Below, in pieces: positions 1 through 12,125 of a stretch of 64,000 bases of DNA. Each line of letters starts with the position of its first letter. The stretch's first letter is position 1. The notes beneath the pieces are model-generated. The model was not told the origin of the DNA. It ran no database searches and saw nothing but the letters and a program-made list of their open reading frames with translations. Both the position numbers and the translations under genes were made by a program. This DNA is from Anisus vortex (taxonomy: Eukaryota > Mollusca > Gastropoda > Planorbidae): NCBI GenBank assembly GCA_949126835.1, contig OX421498.1, positions 32,478,000-32,541,999 on the forward strand, in the 5' to 3' direction.

Positions 1-174
1 AGTTTTAGAATCACTGGAATAAACAATACAGGGTATTACAATTATGACCCAATTAAGTCGACAATTTCCACTGAGTATAAATCTAAGTATTTCAAAGTAT
101 TGTTTGTGACGATTCTTTTGATAATCTCTCTTTTACTGGCCCTGTTTTTGCTACAGGCATACTTACAACAATAG
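1..174 (+). other. Open frame running in from the left edge, ending in a hydrophobic segment
   Basis: Frame 1 is open from the first base to a TAG at 172-174, 57 codons with no in-frame ATG. The last ~25 codons are strongly hydrophobic (about 20 consecutive Leu/Ile/Phe/Val/Ala-type residues), followed by a short polar end, so it would read as a C-terminal single-pass membrane anchor. It does not resemble DENN proteins, although it lies directly upstream of DENND2 exons. It may be the last exon of another gene or isoform, or a chance frame in AT-rich intron. I cannot name it. Confidence 0.2.
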
Positions 175-543
175 CATTATTAGGACTTTGACAAAAACTT
201 TTTAGTCCTGGATTATGTAATAAAAGAAGTTTGTCATTTATTGAATTTTTTTTTCTTATATGTAAAGCTATGTGTGCATATTATTTGCAAAGGCAAGCAC
301 TTCCAAAAAGATATATATTTGGCCGATTCGAATATCTAAGGCAATATCTAGTTAGCCCTAATAACAAATTACATGAATACAACAAATTACATGAATACAC
401 TAAAACACATTATGTCTTTTCAATTTCAAGTACTGGTACATCTAGAAACAAAATCTGATTTCTGTGTAGCTAGAAACAACTGGCCGGTATCTAACAATCT
501 TATTTCTTCTAGTTGATCTGATGATGTCTATTTTGTCTTACAG

Positions 544-2902
544 AAAGAAGGTTTTATTTCTGAAGTCGTGTCAAAAGAACAGCGCCAGTTCCTCGAGTGG
601 TTCACAGAAACTCAAATGTTTCAAGTTTTCATTGACAACCATGTGGAGGAAACAGATTATGGAACAAGTGGTAAATACACAACATTCTGTCTATGTCTTG
701 TGTATGCGGCACGGTGGCCGAGCGGAAGCGCGTTCGACTGGTGATCCAAAGGTTATGGGTTTGAATCCTGGTGCAGACTAGGATTTTTTCCCGAGATTAA
801 GGGTGCCCCCCAAGTCTACCCAGCTCTGATGGGTACCTGACACTAGTTGGGGTAAAGTAAAGGCGGCTGTGCATAGTGCTGGCTACACATCCCCTCGTAT
901 GCCGTGGCCACAGAAACTTCACCAGACCTTTGATCAGTTTGGTCCAAGGGTACTTTACTTGTGTATTGTGTTGTCAACTTATTTCTTATCATTCAGTAAA
1001 ATAGGGCCATTAAAGTAAGTCTAGTAATTTAAAGCTGTTCTACTTCATTCTCAATTCTCAACAACTTTTCTACCTTTTAACTATAATCATTGACAGCTAA
1101 TGAAAATTGTTTTTTACTACCCACAATATAAATAATGAATAATTTTTTTTAATGCTCATTCTGAAACCACTTCATGTCTAATTAAACCACTTCTAAAAAC
1201 AAAGTTTTTTCATTTAAATCCTTTATATACATTTTTGTTATGCATTAGCCTTCCAAAGATTTAGTTTTTTTACTACTCTAAAAGGAAGAAACACACAAAA
1301 AGCTAAGTCAATAGATCTATAAATGATATTAAAAATAACGAGAAATCACTTAGATATATATATATACCCTAGTGAGGGAAATACACATGTAAGTCATCAA
1401 CCTTCAAATAGGTATTTAAAATGTGTTCAATAAGGATTTTTAAAATGTGCACAATAGACAGTGTGAAAGAAATAATTAAAAATTGATATTTTTGAGATTG
1501 TGATGGGGTGTGTGGCTGAAAATTTTATAGGATGTGCTGTTAAATGAAACACGTCTATGTGCCAAGTCTGATAGTTCTGTATTTAAGCTGCAATGTAAAG
1601 TCTGATAGTTCTGTGTTTAAGTTGGGATGTAAAGTCTAAGACAGGGATCAGGAACCTTTTTGTCTGAGAGAGCCATGGATACCACATATTTTAAAAAGTA
1701 ATTCTGTGAGAGCCATACATTATGTTTAAAACTAAAAATTCGAGTAAATGTGTGCATTTGTGTAATTTCAACACTAAAAGTACAATAATTATGTCTCTGA
1801 ATTCTTCTGATGCTAAGCTGCAGTAGACGTTAGCTCATTTGTAGAATGAAATATTGATAGGCCTATGCAATTAATATGTAGATCAAAAAGTCTTTAAAAA
1901 AACATTTTTTTAATAATCGAACATTTGTCTGTGAGCCAGATGCAACCATTAAAAGAGCCACATCTGGCTCGTGAGCCATGGGTTCCCGACCCCTGGTCTA
2001 AGAGATCTGTATTTAAGCTGGGATGTAAAGTCTGATAGTTCTGTAGTTATTTAAGCTGGGATGTAAAGTCTATGAGATCTGTAATTAAGCTGGTATGTAA
2101 CGTCTGATCTGTGTTTAAACTGGGATGTAAAGTCTGATAGATCTGTTTAAACTGGGATGTAAAGTCTGATAGATCAAAATCTAAGCTGGTATGTAAAGTC
2201 TGATAGATCTGTGTTTAAACTGGAATGTAAAGTCTATGTTTAATCTGGGATGTAAAGCCTAAGAGATCTGTAATTAAGCTGGAATGTAAAGTCTGATTTG
2301 TATTTAAACTGGGATGTAAAGTCTATGTTAAATATGGGATGTCTAAGTCTAAGAGATCTGTAACTAAGCTGGGATTTAAAGTCTGATAGATCTGTTTAAA
2401 CTGGGATGTAAAGTCTGATAGATCAAAATCTAAGCTGGGATGTAAAGTCTGATACTGATAGATCTGTGTTTAAGCTGGGATGTATAGTGTACATAGTATT
2501 TTCTCTGCCAGTGCTCTCCTTCTTTCTCTCTTTCATCTCTCTCTCTCTGTATAATCCTTCTTTTTCTTCTAGATCTTTTAAAGTGTTTTGCATAAATCAT
2601 TAATAATTGCTTATCCAGCTTTGGGTCTGGTGCCCAGAACTTAATTGATTAGCATAATGGGATTTTTATTTCTTATTCTTGAAACATTCCTCTTCAGCAT
2701 ATTTAAAATTCAATTTTTTCTGTAAAGAAAAGTGCAAAGTGGCTTGTTTTTATATCTATTTTTTTGTTTATGTATTCACCTAGATCTTTTTATGCAAAGG
2801 CTTACAGAGTACAGGGAAACCAAAGAGGAAAGCAGACGTAAAGGTCTGGGAGCCAAAGTAAAAAATTTCAAAAAGGCCCTCAAAACCAAACTGGCCAGTT
2901 AG
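544..2902 (+). CDS. DENND2: DENND2-family DENN-domain Rab-GEF, last two coding exons (partial, 5' part outside window)
   Basis: Exons 544-670 and 2784-2902; the TAG stop is at 900-902 of the third kilobase (2900-2902). The first exon follows a pyrimidine-rich cttacag and ends at gtaaat. The second follows ttcacctag. They join in frame (127 nt plus 119 nt). The peptide contains FLEWFTETQMFQVFI, matching the C-terminal dDENN helix of DENND2A-D (pattern FLEVFxETQxFxxFI), then LFMQRLTEYRE and a basic tail KGLGAKVKNFKKALKTKL, equivalent to the short LFExRxxEY segment and basic end of vertebrate DENND2 proteins. DENND2 proteins are cytosolic guanine-nucleotide exchange factors for Rab GTPases such as Rab9. 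The intron between these exons carries a SINE, a minisatellite and an hAT MITE. Which DENND2 paralogue this is cannot be decided from 82 codons. Confidence 0.82.
706..961 (+). repeat. tRNA-derived SINE, copy 1 (intron of DENND2-like gene)
   Basis: The left end resembles a class II (Leu/Ser-type) tRNA: an A-box-like TGGCCGAGCGG at 714-724 and a B-box-like GGGTTTGAATCC at 757-768. A ~190-bp body follows that recurs in eight other places in the window, mostly in reverse orientation. It ends in a gggtactttactt tail. These are the marks of a Pol III SINE moved by a partner LINE. Confidence 0.82.
1561..2485. repeat. Minisatellite, ~30-34 bp degenerate unit, interrupted by an hAT MITE
   Basis: Imperfect tandem copies built on the words 'gggatgtaaagtctgata' and 'gatctgtgtttaagct' run from about 1561 to 1641 and resume from 1996 to about 2485. 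Units vary by point changes and small deletions. The 354-bp interruption is a separate transposon. The array lies in the last intron of the DENND2-like gene. Confidence 0.85.
1642..1995. mobile_element. hAT-type MITE (family 1, copy A)
   Basis: 354 bp. Left end CAGGGATCAGGAACC and right end GGTTCCCGACCCCTG form terminal inverted repeats. An exact 8-bp target-site duplication GTCTAAGA flanks it at 1634-1641 and 1996-2003, the size made by hAT transposases. Internal sequence is non-coding. A second copy lies at 63205-63552. Confidence 0.92.
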
Positions 2903-5900
2903 ACAATGTATTCAATGAACATTTTAATTAGTACATCACGGGTTAAGTTAACTGCATTGCTTTTTTTTTTTCATCTTCCATATAATATTTACTGTGTTCT
3001 TGGAAATATTCTTTTACTGTATTGATTTTGAAGAGATTTGAAAGATAATGCAATAGCAGACGCAAGGTCACAATTGAATAAAACTCAGTAAATTCCCCTT
3101 AAGGCAAGCGGGTATAGATAGACTTTGAGGCAAGGCCATTTTTTGTTAGAAATTCTCCTCAATGAAGCAGACAGAAAGAAAAAAAGTCATTCTTATGAAT
3201 GTTGTCTTTAATCATTGAACTATTTAATATGAGAAAGCTGTATAAATGACATTAAACTTTTTGCATTTGATTTTTTCTCATCCATCTGCCATCGATTATG
3301 ATTTGTTGTTTACAAGCTTTAATATTTTACTTAAAAAAATATTGTTCACAATTTTGTTGAATGTAGATTTGAATGTTAAAAAAATTGTGAATCTCTCAAA
3401 GCTTTTTTTTTGTTTTGTTTTTAACAGAATGTATTTAATGACTGGGTGTTAACATAACGATCCAAGTTTTTGTAAAAAAAAATTGTAATAAAGTTGTTGT
3501 TTTTATTTTGTTCCCTAAACATTTAAAATCAACTTTGCCTGTTTTTGTTTTCATGTTGTTTGTTTTGCTGAGTGCTCTTGTTTACCATTCCATTTTATTC
3601 TGGCCATAAATTAATTTGATCTTCATCGCCATCAATCTTCCATTATACAACAATCTACATCTTGTGTACAGATCTACATTTTTTTTTCCTCTTTCTTTTT
3701 GGTAAAAAGAATCATCTTTGTGTACATACTTGTGTATATTAATGTGTATTTTATTGTTTTCTGAATGTGTACAGCTTTACATAAATTAATAGATCTGTGT
3801 TTTGTTGGTAGAGCTTGGCTTTTAGAGATGGACTTTTTTAAACATTTTTCTGATAGTTTTAGATTTGTTCTGTTCTTTGCAAGCTAGATTTATGCTGTTC
3901 CTTGCAATCTAGATCTGTTCTGTTACTTGAAAGCTAGGTAAGTTAAGTTCACATGTATTTTAACGCACTGGTATTTGTATATTTCTTAGTATCGTGTGTT
4001 CAATTTGGATCTGCGAGAATATTTGACTGATTTCCTCAGTTTTTGAGAGTTCTGCATCAATGTCATAAAGTTTGAAAAGCATAATTTGTATTTACTCTTG
4101 TAGTAATATTTTTCTTACAGATATCTGTTCTTTGACTTCAATATAATTATATTTTATCTTTTAAAAATAAAATGTTAAATATGTATGCACATAGTTTTTA
4201 TTTTAAAACAATAAAATATAATTTTTTTTGCTAAAGATTATTGGCTTTTTCACCCTCAATGATTAAACATATTTAAGGACATTTTTTTTTTATAAATAAT
4301 TTTTCTTATTGATATTGTTTTGGTACATGCTAAATTTAAAGTTTCATTATAACTATTTAATAACTGTTAAAAATATGGAACTCTGCTTTTGGTGTGTTCA
4401 GCATGCATAATTACATTGTATAGTACTTTAAAACTAACAATGTCACTTGATCTTTTGATTAAATATGGTTCAAATTATCATTTATCATTATTGTATTTTT
4501 AATAGTAATTTTATATGTATACTCTCAATTTTATATGTATTATTCCAGTATTCTGCATTTTCTAATTAAATTCTCATGATAAATGTGCATTCATTTAAAA
4601 AAAAAAAATTCAAATCATCTCCCTTTGATCAGATCTTGTTTTATATTCACTATGTGATAATCTCTTTTTTTTAAATATATTAAACCCTGAGTTTAAATGC
4701 CTGATTGATTCTGATCATAGTACATAAATGTTTCATAGGGAGTCAGAAAATGTACTTTGTGGTAACAGTGATTTAGTAATGGTACTGCACACTGTATCTA
4801 GTATGTGTGTATTTGTGTTCTTGTACCTTTAGCATATTGCACTAATATTTCTGTATTTAACAGTCAGTGACCGTATATTTTTTTTACTTATTCATAAAGC
4901 TTTTTAATAGTTTCTTTTTTTTTATTTCTGTAGTTGAAAAGTTTTGTTTTTTTTAAGTGGTATGAATAAGTAAGTTTGTTTTGGGTGAATTTTTATTCTC
5001 TAACCAGCCTAAATCATTGCCTCATATAATATTCACTTATTTTAATCAATTAGGTGGATCTTTTTTTTTTGTTGCATAAATTATTTTATTAGTCTAAATA
5101 CAGATATACTATTATGTTTTTAGTATTAGATCTGCAATTAGAAAAGTAGACAAGACCAATGTAAAAAAGAAAGGGAGATAAACAAAAGAAGAATTATTTC
5201 CCTTTATAGTATAGTAGCCATTCCTTTTAAAATCAAAAAGAAAAACTCATCACTTTTATTTAAAAACTTGTGTGACATGCACTGGGTAACAAGATTTCTT
5301 CCTTGTTTAAGGCAAGTGTATGTCTCTTTTTTTTTCCCGTGAAATGTCAGTATTATGTTGTTTGGCTATCCAATGGTGAGTTCTGGTAAACCCTTCCAAC
5401 GTTTACATCCAGACCTTTAAAGCTTACACACATGTTGATGCCAGTGACTTTACTGCCAGTAGTCACCTCAAAGAATCCGAGTTCTAAACTCTACGTAGTC
5501 TTTACTGGCCTAATGCTGTCTAAATTACAAGAAGAAGACACATGAATCTTTAAAAAAAACTGATAAAAATTAATTTGAATACTTAATAATAATAATTTTA
5601 AAAAAATATATATATGTATATATTGTGCTAAGCACTTTTGAGTATACAGGCCTACATGTACATGTAAAAACATTTTATTTGTATGATTACTAATGTTATA
5701 AATATATGTACTCAATTATTTCAATATATTTTTTCCATGCGTTTATTGTCAGTTTTTTCTTCTTTCTTTATTTTTAAATCATAAGGCCAAAATACACAAA
5801 AATTCTGAGTGTATTTGAACAACTAAATTGATTTAGTAACACAAACAAAGTAAATTGCAAAAGCAAAATAAACAAATTGTCCCACTTTTAATAGTTATAA

Positions 5901-8355
5901 ACTCATTTCTTATTAACCTAAAAAGTATGTTATAATCATTTTTTTTTCAACAAAATTTTTATTTTATTTATTCATATACTTGTAGTACTCATTATACAAA
6001 ATATTCTATAACAAAAAAAAATAAGTATAAATAAACAAATTGATTTGTACTAAAGCACCTAACAGTATTTCAGAAGTATTTTTACTTTTTTTTTGTAAGT
6101 TTCACCTGCTTTTACTTTTATATACAAATAATTTTGCGGGGCCTGATTTTTGTTGTTGTTGTTGATGTGTTCATTGCTTGTATTTTAAAAAAAAAAATCA
6201 AATCTTTTCATGAGTTGATCATTTTATTTCACTGCATGGACTCTGGAATCATTGATAATTTATAATCATTTTTTATTCTTCGGGAATTTTTTTTTTTTAA
6301 TTAAGCTTTTCAAGTAAATAGCCATGTTTTGCCATTGCACATGATGAAATGCTGAATAAATTGTTTGAATAAAGTTGTAACCCAAAGGCTTACATCTTCG
6401 TATACCATATCATTGCTTGTATTGTGATAAGAGGTCAGGTCTTAATTTATGGGGAGTCACAGGTGATTGGCATGCTGAAAAAAGATATTTTAAAAATATT
6501 TTTTTAGCTCTTTTAATGTTGAAAATTATAAAGTAACGCTGATAATACTTGTACATTAAATTTATCAAACATTGTGGGTCCTGCAAGAAAAAGGTTATGC
6601 TTGTAATTCCATATATTACAGGGTTTTTTAAAAAGACGAAAAGGGTTTAATATAGGGCACATAAAATAACATACACACTGGCTTTTATAAATGCATTTTT
6701 GCATTAGAACATGTATGGTGCTCATCACTTCAAAATGCAAGGTCACTATACTATACTATAAACCTATCTATCACATAATGCTTTTTCTACTAACTCATTT
6801 TTGTCACACATACACACTCAACTGACACACAATGTGTCAACAAAATAATTATCATGACAAATCATACACAATATTATTGACAAAGTTTGGGAAAATCAAG
6901 GCTATTATGATAAAACTGAAATAAAAATAATGCTTTTTAATGCATTATATTATTTGTTAATATTCACTTTTTTTTTTTACATTTCAATTTTTTTAATCTG
7001 GCAACTTTTATCTTTTTTAATGAAACATTTAATTTTAGATTAAAACATGCATGAATATTTTAGATGTTGACTTAACCCATTTAATTGGTTTTTTAAAAAG
7101 AGCTAGTTCAAGGTTCAGACAGTTTGGAAAAGTTTATGAAAATTGACTTGATTTTTCAAATTTTGGAAAATTGTGAAAACTGACCAAGATTTGAAAAAAA
7201 AAGTTTGAGTTTTTTCTAATATGGCCAAATAATCTGAAAAAAATATTTCTATTTTATAAAAAGTCTACAACTTTGTAATTAAGTTAAAGAGTCCCATCAT
7301 GAAAATTTGTTTAAATTATTCTATGAGTACTTAAAAAAACTGTCACAAACATGTTTGAAAAATTTTGACCACCTATATACATTAACAGACATTAAGATGT
7401 TGGTTTGTGAATTTTGTGTAAAGCTTGTTAAAAGTTTAATAATGTTATAATTATTTTATAGTAAGACCTGTTTAGTTAAGTAAAAAATATGATAACTGTT
7501 ACAAATATGAACATTAGTTTTAGTTTTTTTTTTTTACAAATATGAACATTAGTTTTAGTGGTTTTTAGTGGGTGTTTTTTTTACTGATAAATTTCTTTAA
7601 GAAATGTAAAGATGTTGGTTAACACTATTTCAAATGGTTTAAATTAGTTTTGGGCTGACAACAGCACTTACCTATATTTTAAAGGTTTTTGTGATTTGTT
7701 TTGTCAGACAAAGTGAATGTTGTGAGTCCAATCTAACTTTCACAAATGTTTGAAATGTTCTAAAAAAAGATAGTGTTGATAATTGTGAAGCACTTCCAGT
7801 ATATTTTGGTTCAAAGTGTTTTATTTATTACACTGCTATTAAAGTGTGCTTTTAAAAAGTATTTGTTTTGTTGTTAATGTTCTCTTCAAAAAATGTATAA
7901 GAAATTTTTTTTTAAATACCAGTAGCAATAAAATTGTTTCTTGATGCTGTGTTGTATTTTTCCAGTAAAATCATTACACCTTTACTAATATCTGGATGTT
8001 TTTACTATTAATTCAATAAGAAACCCTGTCAAAACTTTGTATTGGTCCTTTGCAGGTCAACTATACAAATCCAATATAGGGCCAATAAATAACGCTGACA
8101 GGGAAGTAGTTTGCTCAAAGCTATTTAGCTGATAAATATAAATTTTTCTAGAAGACGTTCTACATTCTGTCAATTTGTAAATGTTCTATACAACCTAGTA
8201 TGCCTATTATTGATTTCATAATTTTGCTATTAAATTAATAAAGCTAACTGTATTATTGTTGTTTGTTTTATTTTTTGAATGGGCAAGGATAATTAAATTG
8301 ATCTGATGTCTTCATAGGAAATGCAACACTGACTCTATAGACTAATGCAGTAGTA
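2903..8355 (+). other. DENND2-like 3' UTR and AT-rich intergenic sequence
   Basis: No further coding exon is visible. Poly(A) signals AATAAA occur, for example at 3487-3492, which is compatible with the end of the upstream gene. The rest is very AT-rich with long T and A runs and only short random frames. A small tandem duplication of about 25 bp lies near 7503-7560. Confidence 0.5.
3487..3492 (+). terminator. Candidate polyadenylation signal for the DENND2-like gene
   Basis: AATAAA about 585 bp after the stop codon, followed by T/GT-rich sequence. Other AATAAA words downstream could serve instead. Confidence 0.35.
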
Positions 8356-8690
8356 GTATTATTAATAAAAAGGTGTCGAAGCTAGGGCTCTGGCTGTAGT
8401 GGGAGGGGATTCCAAGCGGACGGTCCCGTGTAGGAGAAAACACGTTCGCCAGAAGACACTAGGAATAATTAACATAACTTTTAATTAGTGTGCCACTCAC
8501 ACAAGGGATCCGCAGAGTAAGCACATCAGAAGCTGAGCGGAGTGGGCGAGATTGGGTGTAGAGCTCAAGACAGGAGCAAAGGTAATCCGGGGCAGAGTTA
8601 TTTAGACACTTATAGCAGAGAGAAGCCAGCTTATACGAGATCCGGTTGTTGATGGGAAGCCATCTATGTATCCCCATCAGAACAATTTGG
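8355..8690 (-). mobile_element. CR1/L2-like LINE, ORF2 3' fragment
   Basis: Read on the minus strand, the interval translates to a line typical of the extreme C-terminus of CR1/L2-clade reverse transcriptase ORFs: WLPINNRISYKLASLCYKCL, then APDYL, then RPLRSA, and after a frame change FSYTGPSAWNPLP (the conserved 'F..aGPrlWNsLP' ending). It is truncated at the 5' side and frame-disrupted, so it is a dead copy. It abuts a SINE fragment at 8682-8880. Confidence 0.72.
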
Positions 8691-8880
8691 TCCATAGGGC
8701 CTGTGAAGCAGCATTCACAGCTTTCTGTGGCCATGGCATACTAGGGATTTTTAAGGGTAGCACAATGCCAAACTGCCTTTGCTTTTCTCAACTAATGTTA
8801 GTTAACCGTCAAGGACTCTCTCCAACACAGGCCCAGTCATAAAAAGGCTAGGGTGCAGGTTGTCCCCAACCTGTCATAGA
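8682..8880 (-). repeat. tRNA-derived SINE body, copy 2 (degraded, no tRNA head)
   Basis: Carries the family body words 'ccatagggcctgtgaagcag' and 'tttctgtggccatggcatac' plus the 'gcacaatgcc' segment. It lacks the tRNA-like head and contains several indels. It joins directly to the LINE fragment on its left. Confidence 0.65.
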
Positions 8881-10270
8881 AACCCATTTTTTTTACAAAA
8901 CTCTGGATTTTTTATATTATTGCTGTGTTGTTGTTTTTTTAGAACTCTAATGAGAGTTTTATACAAACTATGTGAGTTGACAGATTTTTAAAATAAGAGT
9001 TTAGACTATTATACCTTAAGGACTCTAATATTTTTTTCTAAACCTAATGTCAATATATTTATTATAATATTTATGGCTAATTTATCTTGGTGTGAATTCC
9101 AAATTGGGATAACTTTGGCATTTCATAGAAATAATTTTAAATATGCAGCATCATTGTTTTGAGCAGCTGTCTACTTAGTCAATGCTGATTAATTTAACTT
9201 AATTCTCGAGGCTTCTCATTTTTTTATTTCAGATAATAACAATTTTAGACTTTGAAACACTTAATTTATTTAATATTAAATTTCATCTTTTAATAATTAG
9301 ATACAAATATTCATTTTATATAATCTAGAGTGAAATTGTGCAGCTGACTTTGCCTGCCTTTGTCTGCTAGCCTTACTTAGATGCTCAGTACCATTCTAAT
9401 ACCAAAGGTTGAAAAATATTTGGTGTTTAGGCACAGACGATGTTAGAAATCCCACTGGCGTTTTATTTGCTGTGTTGCTATCATGTGCTAAGCTTAGTGG
9501 CTGATAATAGTTCAACCAAAATACACTCTTTTTTTAAAAATAGAAACCTACTGTCCAGTGCAAAGATGCATTTTTGTTCTATCTCCGAAGTATAATGGCA
9601 TGCACAGGTAAAATAGTTTACTATCTTGCTGCAAAACATTTATGTGATACTAGATATGAGTGCAGAATAGTATTATGTTAAAGTAAAAAACAAATATGGC
9701 CACTAAAAAGTTCTTTAATTACCGGTAACTTTCAGAAAGATCTTGAGTAAAAGACAATTTGACACCCATGAAAACAAATATTTAAAAAAAACACACTAGT
9801 ATGATAATTAATTAGCCACAGAACTCTGCATAGAGCCCATTTTTAGATATGCAAAAAGAGGGCTGCTCCATTAAATAATGGGAATGTGTAGACTAGGTTT
9901 TAATTTTCAAATTACTTCAAAAAGATTTTAAAATTATATGTTTAATGTATTATTAGACAGAGTGAGATATTTGAACACTTTTAATAACACATTATTGTCA
10001 CTGTGGCATTTTAAATTACCTAGAAAATCAAGAAGATACAAAATATGTTTGGCTTGGAGAATAAGATGTGCTAAGACAATAAACTAATATAGTAACATCA
10101 TTGGATATCTATTATTAAGTAGATAGAGTCAATAGAGTCAAAGAATTAATTTTTGCTAATATAAAAAGTTCCAGAAAAGTTAGGCTGCTATATTTTATAA
10201 AAACATTACAAGTTATAGAATAATCCTGAATTGACCTATCATACCAAACATGTGGTTAGCATTCAAAATA
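8881..10270. other. Intergenic, nothing recognised
   Basis: AT-rich sequence without a supportable exon, RNA gene or inverted-repeat element that I can see. Confidence 0.4.
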
Positions 10271-10420
10271 GTATATATAGCGCTGCCAACAAACATATCA
10301 TAATGTAAGTCCAGAGCGCATTAAACATTGAGCAACAAAAACATGCAGAGAGCTTTTTTTTTCTTCGCAAGAACATGGATAGGCCTACAATTCTCATTGA
10401 AGGCTAGATATTTATAAAAA
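10271..10420 (-). mobile_element. LINE 3'-end fragment (AGCGCTGCCAAC family), copy 1
   Basis: Shares 'gcgctgccaacaaacat', 'taatgtaagt', 'agagcgca' and 'gagcaacaaa' with 37890-38018 (same orientation) and, reversed, with 25911-25971. Termination at a simple A/T repeat beside an AGCGC core is typical of the 3' ends of CR1/L2-like LINEs. There is no coding remnant. Confidence 0.55.
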
Positions 10421-11318
10421 ATTGTTTGCTTACATCAAAGAATATAGTATAGAGTCTACAGCTAATTGAAAATCTTAAAGCTTTATGGAAAAAAGTAAAA
10501 CAGTAGACTGAGTAGATAAATCTTAAGACAATAATATCTTGTCTGCCTGCGCTGGGTGGGGAACAAGTTCTAGATTCCTGACTTTTGGACCAGACATAGT
10601 TTTGTGTTCTTTAAAAAAAAAAATTGAATAGGGACTACGAAGTTTAGCTTGCACGGGGCGCTGGTATCCCTTAACCCGGCCTTGGTTACGGTTGTCCTTA
10701 ACTCTTAGTATATCTGTAAATTTTACATGGATCAGTGGTAGTAGGCCTATCACTGAGCTATAATATATAGCTCAGTGAGGCCTATCTGTTGATTAAAATT
10801 ATGGATCTCTAAGCCCGAGCGAAATAAATTTGTAAATAAACCAACGTGTATAACAAGCAATCTGTTTCAGTTACTGATAAGTATAAAAAGTAGAGTATAA
10901 TTAAATAATAATTTTAATTATAAGCCAGTCGCAGCTTTACGAAAGCTGAAGGTAGCCTTCCTTCGGCTTGGATTTGGCGTTTAGCTGCTAGCAGAAAAGC
11001 AAGTGTCAGAGTCAGGCAAGTGTCTTGAAGTTTGAAGTCAATGAATTTGAATGAAGTTGAAGTGTTGATATTGACATTGAATAGGTATGTGACAATATCC
11101 GATTTTTGCCGAGTGACGCGCGTCGTAAAAGTTGCTTCCGACTTTTTACGGACTTTTTAACACTGGTACTAATTGAATACGATTTGCATTAAAGCACTTA
11201 TTGACCGATGTTAACAGCCTTGGAAAGTTCATTGTACTCATATTGACCTACATTTTGATTATTTTTTTACATTTGCAAACTCGGGAAATTTTTTTTTTTT
11301 TTCATTGGAAAATATAGT

Positions 11319-11630
11319 GTTTTTTTGAAGAATTGCTACGCCTAAAGGTAAGATTTGCCACTATTGAAACTTAGTTTTCTTTTTAGATTAAGGACTGTTC
11401 TACCTTTGTGCCAAATTTAATCAAAATCTGTGGTAGCACTTTTTTTTTCTAGCTTTCTAGACTAAGGGGTATTTTCCCCATAGGGCCTGTGTATTACGTT
11501 TTTTTGAAGAAGTCCTACGCCAAACCTTAAGATTTGCCACTATTGAAACTAAGTTTTCTTTTTAGATTAAGGACTTTTATACCCTTGTGCCAAATTTAAT
11601 CAAAATCTGTGGTAGCACTTTTTTTTCTAT
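11319..11630. repeat. Tandem duplication of a ~130-bp block
   Basis: 11319-11451 and 11499-11630 are near-identical, sharing 'aagatttgccactattgaaa' and 'tgtggtagcactttttttt', with a period of about 178 bp. Neither copy codes for anything visible. Confidence 0.85.
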
Positions 11631-11894
11631 AAAAAAAATATGTATTTTTACTACAAGGGCTGGTAGCCATATTGATCCTGACATCTTTTGTTTCTAAGGG
11701 GTGTAAATAGTCACGTGACTCCTTTCTTATTATCTTATTGGTTCACAGTCATGACCTTTGGCTTTCTTAATGTGTTTTATTATGAATTCGAGGATTAGGC
11801 CTACATTAGGAGAAAGAAAATGCTATTAAAGAGATTTAAGCTTATAAAATAGGCTTAGGCCTATCAAAAAAGATTATATGCACAGGCCTTTTTT

Positions 11895-12125
11895 ATTTAT
11901 TATAGGTATATATAATATATATATATATAAATATAGGCCTATAGCCTATATATATATATATATATATTAATATATATACCTATATTTATATTTTATATAC
12001 ATATAATATAAAAAAATATATATATTATATAATATATATAGGACTAGGCCTATATAATATATATATATATATTATGTTTATATTATATATATATATTTAA
12101 TATACCAGTATATATTATTATTATA
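11895..12125. repeat. AT dinucleotide-rich microsatellite block
   Basis: Long impure (AT)n / (TA)n runs interspersed with 'taggcctata' words. Strongly self-complementary. Confidence 0.85.

Noticed and set aside
706..780. Possible tRNA gene
   Set aside because: It has A- and B-box-like words but cannot form a proper cloverleaf, and the same head is joined to a repeated body in other copies, so it is a SINE.
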